A DNA stretch of 64,000 bases from Dorea phocaeensis. Its GTDB lineage: Bacteria > Bacillota > Clostridia > Lachnospirales > Lachnospiraceae. The DNA lies in the NCBI RefSeq assembly GCF_900240315.1, contig NZ_OEPZ01000001.1, positions 310,001 to 374,000 on the forward strand. The letters are read 5' to 3'. Positions 57,411 through 64,000 of the stretch are shown one piece after another. Numbering within the stretch: position 1 is the first letter of the stretch; every line of letters begins with the position of its first letter. Position numbers and translations under genes: made by a program. The notes beneath the pieces were generated by a model. It did not search any database, had not been told where the DNA came from, and worked only from the letters and a program-made list of their open reading frames with translations.

Positions 57411-57701
57411 TTATGGGAGCTGAATTTTTTTGTTCTTATCTTTACCTTCCCGGTATAATACAATCTTCTTGCCAATCACCTGTACGACCTGAGAATGAGT
57501 CCGCTCTGCAACCATCTCAGCAAGAGCCCGTGGATCATCCATACAATTTTTCAGTACACTGATTTTAATCAGCTCTCGTGCTGCCAGCGCTTCATCCACT
57601 GCATTGGTAAGTTCCGGCGTCATACTGTTTTTTCCAATCTGAAAGATTGGATCCATAGTCATTGCAAGACTTTTTAAATATGCACGTTGTTTTGTGGTCA
57701 T
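57411..57701 (-). CDS. yhbY: YhbY family CRM-domain RNA-binding protein
   Basis: A 96-residue CRM-domain protein involved in large-subunit assembly. LTTKQRAYLKSLAMTMDPIF is the family N-terminus, IGKNSMTPELTNAVDEALAA contains the conserved GK-type loop, and RTHSQVVQVIGKKIVLYREG closes the domain. It follows obgE by 18 bases. Confidence 0.95.
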   Translation of the reverse strand: MTTKQRAYLKSLAMTMDPIFQIGKNSMTPELTNAVDEALAARELIKISVLKNCMDDPRALAEMVAERTHSQVVQVIGKKIVLYREGKDKNKKIQLP

Positions 57702-57719
57702 TTTTCTTCCCTTTCCTAC

Positions 57720-59054
<1,335 letters not shown>

Positions 59055-59087
59055 TTACCGTGCAACACTCTCTTAACTCATCATTAC

Positions 59088-59369
59088 TTAAGCTACTGGA
59101 TAGATAGAAACCTGTTTCTTATCTCTTCCTTTTCTTTCAAATCTTACCACACCGTCAACAAGTGCGAATAATGTATCATCTCCGCCACGTCCTACGTTGA
59201 CACCTGGGTGAATCTTTGTTCCGCGCTGTCTGTAAAGGATGTTACCAGCTTTTACAAACTGTCCGTCTGCTCTCTTGGCACCAAGTCTCTTAGACTCAGA
59301 ATCTCTACCGTTCTTAGTAGAACCAACTCCCTTTTTATGAGCGAAAAACTGAAGGTTTAATTTCATCAT
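59088..59369 (-). CDS. rpmA: 50S ribosomal protein L27 with a cleavable N-terminal extension
   Basis: A 93-residue L27. Firmicute L27 is made with a short N-terminal extension, here MMKLNLQFF before AHKKG, which Prp protease removes between FF and A so the mature N-terminus can reach the peptidyl-transferase centre. The rest ([20 protein letters not shown], then [20 protein letters not shown]) is canonical. The protease gene lies directly upstream. GGAGGTG precedes the first ATG. Confidence 0.97.
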   Translation of the reverse strand: MMKLNLQFFAHKKGVGSTKNGRDSESKRLGAKRADGQFVKAGNILYRQRGTKIHPGVNVGRGGDDTLFALVDGVVRFERKGRDKKQVSIYPVA

Positions 59370-59374
59370 GGTAG

Positions 59375-59707
59375 TTACACCTCCTCGAATGTTAAATCAA
59401 TATATTCTGCATAGTTCTCATCATCCGCCATCTGTTTTAAACCAAGAACCAATGTCTTCATAAGAAGCTGCGCTTCCTTTGAAGGCCTGTCTTTGATCTC
59501 ATATTCAATGATTCCTGAGATATCATCTGAAACCATAGACGTCTCATCTTTTGTATAGAGTTCAATGGCATTAATCGTATTGATTACCAGCATAGATGCT
59601 GCTGCACACACAATATCCTGCCCTTCTTCTCCATACCCGGCATGTCCGTTCGTACGAAATCCGATGTATTCTCTTTTCTCATTTCTATAAATGGTTACAT
59701 GAATCAT
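59375..59707 (-). CDS. prp: Ribosomal-processing cysteine protease Prp
   Basis: Prp (110 residues) cleaves the N-terminal extension of L27. The catalytic His is in [20 protein letters not shown] and the Cys in the same motif, 12 residues later. The remaining sequence ([19 protein letters not shown]) is typical. It lies between rplU and rpmA, the invariant order when the L27 extension is present. Two bases separate its stop region from the rpmA ribosome-binding site. Confidence 0.96.
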   Translation of the reverse strand: MIHVTIYRNEKREYIGFRTNGHAGYGEEGQDIVCAAASMLVINTINAIELYTKDETSMVSDDISGIIEYEIKDRPSKEAQLLMKTLVLGLKQMADDENYAEYIDLTFEEV

Positions 59708-59721
59708 GGATGCTCTCCAAA

Positions 59722-60030
59722 TTAAGCGTTGATTTTTTCAATCTTTACTGCAGTGTACTGCTGTCTGTGACCGTTTTTCTTGTGGTATCCAGTTTTTCTC
59801 TTGTACTTGTAAACGATAACTTTTCTTGCTTTACCGTTCTCAACTACAGAAGCTTCAACTGTTGCACCCTCAACTGTTGGATTACCAATCTTTAATCCGT
59901 TGTCACTTACTGCAAGCACCTGGTCAAATGTAAAAGTCTCGCCAGCTTCTACACCAAGCTTTTCTACTTTAATGATATCGCCTTCGGATACTTTGTACTG
60001 TTTACCACCTGTTGCTATAATTGCGTACAT
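59722..60030 (-). CDS. rplU: 50S ribosomal protein L21
   Basis: A 102-residue L21. [20 protein letters not shown] is the diagnostic N-terminus; [20 protein letters not shown] and [11 protein letters not shown] are the C-terminal signatures. The frame is open from 60060, but ATG 60030 with AGGAGGTG upstream is the right start. It is the first gene of rplU-prp-rpmA and has a structured leader and strong promoter. Confidence 0.98.
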   Translation of the reverse strand: MYAIIATGGKQYKVSEGDIIKVEKLGVEAGETFTFDQVLAVSDNGLKIGNPTVEGATVEASVVENGKARKVIVYKYKRKTGYHKKNGHRQQYTAVKIEKINA

Positions 60031-60106
60031 ATGGCACCTCCTATTATCATTACTCGCCAATTACGGTGTCTGCAATGCAGACTTACAACCTCATTGTGCG
60101 GCATAC
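60031..60106 (-). ncRNA. Putative L21 leader (autoregulatory 5' UTR)
   Basis: The roughly 75-base leader between the promoter and rplU contains the hairpin GTCTGC-ATT-GCAGAC and flanking segments, followed by the AGGAGGTGCC ribosome-binding region. L21 leaders in low-GC Gram-positives (an Rfam family) occur in exactly this place and let L21 regulate its own operon. I judge this from location and one clear hairpin, without a covariance-model match. Confidence 0.5.
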
Positions 60107-60112
60107 TATTGC

Positions 60113-60141
60113 ATGATAGCATACTCTTTTCTAAAAATCAA
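60113..60141 (-). promoter_or_regulatory. Sigma-A promoter of rplU-prp-rpmA
   Basis: On the minus strand TTGATT (60141-60136), a 17-base spacer and TATCAT (60118-60113) with an upstream TGC (extended -10). It overlaps the last codons of the amidohydrolase gene. Confidence 0.7.
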
Positions 60142-60958
60142 TACTTCTGCTAACTTTTTTAAGTTTTTTATCTAATCCCAAAAGCCGACTTGCATTTTTA
60201 GAAAAAATCTGCTCTTTTTCTTCTTCCGTCAAAGCGGATTTTCGGATCTTTTCTACGAATTCTGTTTGTCCAGCCCAGGGAGAATCCGTTGCAAAAAGAA
60301 TACGATCCATTCCATGATTGCGAGCCAGTCTTATAAAATCTTCTTCTTTCAGATAATCAAGAACCACCGCGGTATCCAGGTAAACAGGCTGACCGACAAG
60401 CTGTTCTTCTACTTCGCTGGTCATATGATTGCCGCCCAAATGGGCAAGCACCAGTTTCGCAGGCGCCACCTCATCGATTACCTCGCGCGCCATCTTTGGT
60501 GTACAGTGAATATCCTGCGGACATTTGGGATCCACCCCTGCATGAACTACAATAATAAGATCTAGTTCTGATGCAAAGTCGATCATCCGTTTATAACGAA
60601 TATCATTGAAGTAAACATTTTGGTAATCCGGATGGAGTTTAATTCCTTTAAAACCGGCCTGCTTAATTGCAAGAAGCGCTTTTCTATAATCTTCACAGTC
60701 TGGATGAATTCCCGCAAAAGAAAGAATCGGCCCATCTTGAAATCCGGCAGCAAATCGGTTGATGGAATCCATCTGGCTGACTTTTGTTGCAACCGGAAGC
60801 GCCACGGAAAGGGTAATATCTGCCCTATGCATAGAAGCCAAAAGACTTTCCTTTGTCGCTTTGGTATATGGTTTTGTGTTACATATTTCCGCTAGATAAT
60901 CTACTGTAGAAGCGGCAATCTTTTCCGGGAAAATATGGGTATGAAAATCGATAATCAT
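60131..60958 (-). CDS. Amidohydrolase family metal-dependent hydrolase (PF04909)
   Basis: A 275-residue TIM-barrel hydrolase. The N-terminal MIIDFHTHIFPEKIAAS supplies the HxH metal pair, LAHLGGNHM and LDTAVVLDYL the middle motifs, and DRILFATDSPWAGQTEFVE the late Asp. GIKLHPDYQNVYFNDIRYKR resembles the PF04909 amidohydrolase/decarboxylase-like group rather than TatD. Substrate unknown. It follows a CBS-domain gene with overlapping ends and shares its transcript with lysC. Confidence 0.88.
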   Translation of the reverse strand: MIIDFHTHIFPEKIAASTVDYLAEICNTKPYTKATKESLLASMHRADITLSVALPVATKVSQMDSINRFAAGFQDGPILSFAGIHPDCEDYRKALLAIKQAGFKGIKLHPDYQNVYFNDIRYKRMIDFASELDLIIVVHAGVDPKCPQDIHCTPKMAREVIDEVAPAKLVLAHLGGNHMTSEVEEQLVGQPVYLDTAVVLDYLKEEDFIRLARNHGMDRILFATDSPWAGQTEFVEKIRKSALTEEEKEQIFSKNASRLLGLDKKLKKVSRSIDF

Positions 60959-61372
60959 TTACTTATCACATTCCTTCATCTTGTCATAACAGTATCCGAT
61001 AATATCACGACGAGTAATGATGCCGATAAAGTGTTCTCTGTCGTCTACTACCGGTACAAAGTTCTGCTCCATTGCCCGTCCGATCAAATCCTCCATATTG
61101 GATTCAGCAGAGACGCATTGATAGTCCAGGCGTCTGTCAATCTTCATAATACCGATATCTTCTGCATCTTTTATATTCAAAATGTTCAGTTTCTTTAATG
61201 CCCACAAAAGATCACCTTCCGTAATAGAACCGACATATTTTCCTTCTTTGTTCAATATCGGAACCGATGAGTATTTGTGATACTCCATAATCTCTAAAGC
61301 CTGTCGAAGTGTATGATAGTCATAAATATAGGCAAGTTCACTTTTAGGCTTCAGAAAAAACAAGATATTCAT
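60959..61372 (-). CDS. Two-CBS-domain protein
   Basis: A 137-residue protein made of a CBS pair: SSVPILNKEGKYVGSITEGD (first) and NFVPVVDDREHFIGIITRRD (second). CBS pairs bind adenine nucleotides and usually act as sensors for a linked enzyme; here there is no attached catalytic domain. It lies between aspartate kinase and the amidohydrolase, and may tune either. Nucleotide specificity is not determinable. Confidence 0.9.
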   Translation of the reverse strand: MNILFFLKPKSELAYIYDYHTLRQALEIMEYHKYSSVPILNKEGKYVGSITEGDLLWALKKLNILNIKDAEDIGIMKIDRRLDYQCVSAESNMEDLIGRAMEQNFVPVVDDREHFIGIITRRDIIGYCYDKMKECDK

Positions 61373-61383
61373 CTTACGCCTCC

Positions 61384-62733
61384 CTAAATCATTGTATTTA
61401 CAAATATATCATAGATTGCTTTGATTGCCGGCTGGAAATCATGGTTTCTCACACCGATAATAATATTCAGCTCGCTGGATCCCTGATCAATCATTTTTAC
61501 ATTTACATTTGCATGTGCAAGAGCGGAAAATAACCGTCCTGACGTCCCTCTGGTCGCGCGCATTCCACGTCCTACAACTGCAATTAATGCAAGGTCTGAT
61601 TCCAGTTCCAGAAAGTCCGGTTCCACAGCCCGGTGAATTCCTGCAATCACCTTCTGTTCCTTTTCTTCAAATTCATCCTGGTGTACGAAAATCGTCATCG
61701 TATCGATTCCTGACGGCATGTGTTCAATGGAAATACCATTGTCTTCAAATACTTCCAGTACCTTTTTACAGAATCCAATCTGACCGTTCATCATTGCTTT
61801 TTCTACCGTAATAGATGCAAAATCCTTCTTTCCGGCAATTCCAGTGATAATAAATCTTGGTTTCCGGCAGGTATCTTCCACGATCAGAGTTCCCTTATCT
61901 TCCGGAGAATTGGTGTTCCGAATATTGATCGGAATTCCTTCTTTTCTCACCGGGAAAATAGCATCTTCATGGAGTACCGTCGCTCCCATATAGGAAAGCT
62001 CCCGAAGTTCCCGGTATGTAATAACATCGATAGCCTTTGGATTCGGAATAATCCGAGGATCCGCAATTAAAAATCCAGATACATCTGTCCAGTTCTCATA
62101 CATATCCGCATGCACTGCCTTTGCCACAATAGAACCTGTGATATCAGAACCACCTCTGGAGAAGGTGCGAATCTTTCCGTCCGGTCCGCTTCCGTAAAAT
62201 CCTGGGATTACTGCTCTTTCCAGATTTTCAAGTCGTTTTGCCACTGCTTCGTCAGTCTTCTTATCATCAAAGTTGCCTTCTTCATCAAAAAAGATGATTT
62301 CTGCAGCATCAATAAACTCAATTCCCAGATATGCCGCCATAATTTTCCCGTTCAAATATTCTCCACGGGAAGCCGCATAATCTCTTCCAATCTTTTTACT
62401 GAAATTTTCTTTGATCACTTTAAAATCTTCATCCAGGGAAAGTTCAAGGGAAAGCCCCTCGATAATCTCCTGATAACGTTCTTTAATCTTCTCAATCAAA
62501 TCTTCAAAAGATCTCTGGTATTCCTCACAATCATCATCGTCATTCGCTAAAATAGCCTGACCATAACAGTGATATAACATATCTGTAACTTTCGTGTCTT
62601 TTGGCGTACGCTTTCCCGGTGCAGATGGAATGACATAGCGTCTCGTCTCATCTTTACGGATAATGTCTCCAACCTTCTTAAACTGCTCTGCACTTGCCAG
62701 AGAACTTCCACCAAATTTTACAACTTTAATCAT
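61384..62733 (-). CDS. Aspartate kinase
   Basis: Aspartate kinase phosphorylates L-aspartate as the first step to lysine, threonine and methionine. The 449-residue protein begins IKVVKFGGSSLASAEQFKKV (the KFGGTS-type motif), contains FSRGGSDITGSIVAKAVHAD for ATP/substrate binding and ends in two ACT domains (MNGQIGFCKKVLEVFEDNGI, AVVGRGMRATRGTSGRLFSA), so it is allosteric. The single leader before it is too short for a lysine riboswitch. Which amino acid inhibits it cannot be read. Confidence 0.95.
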   Translation of the reverse strand: MIKVVKFGGSSLASAEQFKKVGDIIRKDETRRYVIPSAPGKRTPKDTKVTDMLYHCYGQAILANDDDDCEEYQRSFEDLIEKIKERYQEIIEGLSLELSLDEDFKVIKENFSKKIGRDYAASRGEYLNGKIMAAYLGIEFIDAAEIIFFDEEGNFDDKKTDEAVAKRLENLERAVIPGFYGSGPDGKIRTFSRGGSDITGSIVAKAVHADMYENWTDVSGFLIADPRIIPNPKAIDVITYRELRELSYMGATVLHEDAIFPVRKEGIPINIRNTNSPEDKGTLIVEDTCRKPRFIITGIAGKKDFASITVEKAMMNGQIGFCKKVLEVFEDNGISIEHMPSGIDTMTIFVHQDEFEEKEQKVIAGIHRAVEPDFLELESDLALIAVVGRGMRATRGTSGRLFSALAHANVNVKMIDQGSSELNIIIGVRNHDFQPAIKAIYDIFVNTMI

Positions 62734-62774
62734 CTTTTGTTGCCTCCAAACTGCTGTCTTTTCTATATTTTACT

Positions 62775-62803
62775 ATCTTACCCTATTTTTCTAACATCTG
62801 CAA
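62775..62803 (-). promoter_or_regulatory. Promoter of the aspartate kinase operon
   Basis: On the minus strand TTGCAG (62803-62798), a 17-base spacer and TAAGAT (62780-62775). The following leader to the ATG is about 35 bases with GGAGG, leaving no room for a riboswitch. Confidence 0.6.
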
Positions 62804-62816
62804 TGGAATCCCAGAT

Positions 62817-63323
62817 TTATATTTTAACGGCTTCGTCTGTTACGCCTTGAATGACATCTGCAAATTGTGCATTCGCCGCTTTCTGTAAATCCAGCGGACT
62901 TAACGTAATCTGCATTCCACGCTTTCCTCCACTGACATGCATACTCTTAAGTTCCTTAGCCTCTTCTTGAATCACCGTCACAAACTGTTTCTTCATGCCT
63001 ATGGCGGTACAGCCGCCACGCACATACCCTGTCACCTTCGTAAGGTCTTTTAACGGAAGCATTTCCACGGACTTTTCACCGACGGCTTTCGCCGCCTTCT
63101 TAAAGTCAATTTCTTCTTCAATCGGGATAACGAACACATAATGCTCTCCGCTTTTCCCGGTTGTCACCAGCGTCTTGTATACATATTTATGTTCAAAACC
63201 AAGCTGATCCGCCACATGAATTCCGTCCATAAATTCTTCACACTCGTAAGTCTCGTATGTAAAAGGAATTTTCTGGCGTTCCAAGATACGCATAGCATTG
63301 GTTTTCAGTTCCTTTTTTCCCAT
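62817..63323 (-). CDS. ybaK: Cys-tRNA(Pro)/Cys-tRNA(Cys) deacylase YbaK/EbsC
   Basis: A 168-residue YbaK-family editing protein that hydrolyses Cys mischarged onto tRNA(Pro). EFMDGIHVADQLGFEHKYVY, KTLVTTGKSGEHYVFVIPIE and GYVRGGCTAIGMKKQFVTVI are typical of the family, including the conserved Lys in the VYKTL segment. ATG 63323 is favoured because AGGTGAAGC precedes it; a GTG at 63332 is also possible. It follows the radical-SAM-associated gene after about 20 bases. Confidence 0.95.
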   Translation of the reverse strand: MGKKELKTNAMRILERQKIPFTYETYECEEFMDGIHVADQLGFEHKYVYKTLVTTGKSGEHYVFVIPIEEEIDFKKAAKAVGEKSVEMLPLKDLTKVTGYVRGGCTAIGMKKQFVTVIQEEAKELKSMHVSGGKRGMQITLSPLDLQKAANAQFADVIQGVTDEAVKI

Positions 63324-63342
63324 CTGCTTCACCTGATTTCTT

Positions 63343-64000
63343 CTAATTAAATTCAGGAATTAGATTTCCCAAACTTTCCAAAGATACAAATTGCGTCATA
63401 TCCGTGTCTTTTCCATCGTTTGGATTCTTGGCATACACTTCTAATCTATGGTAATGCACAGGCGTCTCTTCTTTTGTTGTTCCCAGGAATTTAAAAAATG
63501 CCTCCATAACAAGATCCGGCTTTAAATTTTCTTCACTTCCGGCAGCTAAGAACAAATGCAGCTGCTCCCCTTCCACTTCCATCCGGTAAATAAGCGGTTT
63601 AATATCAATTTCCCGCTCTTGTTTTTTGGACTTTTTCAGCACCATAATCTGATCCAGCTTCAGGAAATTATGAACCAACCTTTCTGCGTCTCCTTTTTCT
63701 GAAAGCGCATCTCGAACAGAAATCGTTTCATAGGCCGACTTGGCAGATTTAAGAAAGCTTACTTTATATTCTGCCGCCGCCACAATCGTCATACCACTCG
63801 CTTTTTTATCTTCTGGAATCTGAACGAAGCTCACAATATCGATTCCTTCTACCATGACTGCATTCAACTGTTTTACTGCCTTTTCAGAAGAAATACTTTC
63901 TTTTAACTCAATATCCAGATACTCGCCGTCACTGGTCACTCCAACCCCAAGGGGCTGTGCAAAAGACATAATCATATGAGGACTGTAACCGCTGGTAAAT
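63343..64000 (-). CDS. TIGR03936 family radical SAM-associated protein, 5' end cut by the window
   Basis: The reading frame continues beyond the window edge: the last 43 bases translate on the minus strand as FTSGYSPHMIMSFAQPLGVG, so the apparent ATG at 63975 is internal. The remainder (GVTSDGEYLDIELKESISSE, then MVEGIDIVSFVQIPEDKKAS and VHYHRLEVYAKNPNDGK near the end) matches the TIGR03936/DUF2344 protein, which is found with or fused to a B12-binding radical SAM protein. In most clostridia this gene is followed by an RNase E/G gene and rplU; here ybaK and lysC lie in between. About 30 N-terminal residues are missing. Confidence 0.88.
   Translation of the reverse strand, partial: FTSGYSPHMIMSFAQPLGVGVTSDGEYLDIELKESISSEKAVKQLNAVMVEGIDIVSFVQIPEDKKASGMTIVAAAEYKVSFLKSAKSAYETISVRDALSEKGDAERLVHNFLKLDQIMVLKKSKKQEREIDIKPLIYRMEVEGEQLHLFLAAGSEENLKPDLVMEAFFKFLGTTKEETPVHYHRLEVYAKNPNDGKDTDMTQFVSLESLGNLIPEFN

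Noticed and set aside
62734-62816. Lysine riboswitch upstream of aspartate kinase
   Set aside because: The whole gap is only 83 bases and the promoter takes part of it; a lysine riboswitch needs about 170-200 bases.

Overview
The window is a gene-dense stretch of core chromosome from a low-to-mid-GC, spore-forming Firmicute. The best fit is the Lachnospiraceae (Clostridia). Supporting signs are the sporulation genes (yqfC, yqfD, a SpoVB/MurJ-type flippase, a BofC-like protein), a complete minCDE embedded in a mre/PBP2/RodA cluster, a FabK-type fatty acid operon, a fused AccD-AccA, and a divergent lexA / LysM (YneA-like) pair. I see no rRNA or tRNA gene, CRISPR array, insertion sequence or prophage. 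Genus is not resolved from sequence alone.

Layout. 0.1-2.7 kb: ZIP metal transporter, AlkD-like repair protein, flavin/PPOX-fold protein and rlmH. 2.7-3.0 kb is gene-poor with coding debris, followed by an orphan small gene. 3.3-5.6 kb (minus): an aldehyde-detoxification operon of a MarR regulator, an iron-type alcohol dehydrogenase that has lost its middle (pseudogene) and an aldehyde dehydrogenase, under a promoter carrying two matching palindromes. 5.8-14.5 kb (plus): yqfC-yqfD-phoH-ybeY, a flippase, a BofC-like protein whose start lies in the loop of a 15-bp inverted repeat, DUF896, a 5-formyl-THF cyclo-ligase fused in frame to DUF4250, miaB and a PF06541 membrane protein. 14.5-24.7 kb (plus): mutS-mutL-miaA, a PLP enzyme and two overlapping flavoprotein genes. 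24.8-35.3 kb (plus): DUF4321-radC-mreBCD-PBP2-minCDE-rodA-mgsA-DacA, a cell-shape and division supercluster. 35.6-42.3 kb (plus): radical SAM gene, membrane-fusion protein, yggS-sepF-ylmH, lspA-rluD, cytidylate-kinase-like gene. 42.4-45.1 kb (minus): TtcA-like PP-loop enzyme, a lone tyrosine recombinase and a FabT-like MarR regulator. 45.2-54.3 kb (minus): fabH-acpP-fabK-fabD-fabG-fabF-accB-fabZ-accC-accDA, a full type II fatty acid synthesis operon, with the fabT-like gene at its 3' end. 54.5-55.7 kb: LysM protein and lexA, divergent, with several LexA-box-like sites between them. 55.8-60.0 kb (minus): rplU-prp-rpmA-obgE-yhbY-nadD-yqeK-rsfS ribosome-assembly cluster. 60.1-64.0 kb (minus): radical-SAM-associated protein (cut by the window edge), ybaK, aspartate kinase, CBS protein and amidohydrolase.

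Most genes are ordinary housekeeping genes. The more unusual points are the RBS-framing inverted repeat at 11.07 kb, the cyclo-ligase/DUF4250 fusion with a nested start, the gutted alcohol dehydrogenase behind an intact regulatory region, the terminator that doubles as the next gene's ribosome-binding site at 14.0 kb, the AccDA fusion with a FabT-like operator, and the multi-box SOS control region. I did not find a clearly new defence or mobile system. All functional calls come from reading translated sequence and motifs by eye, without database searches.
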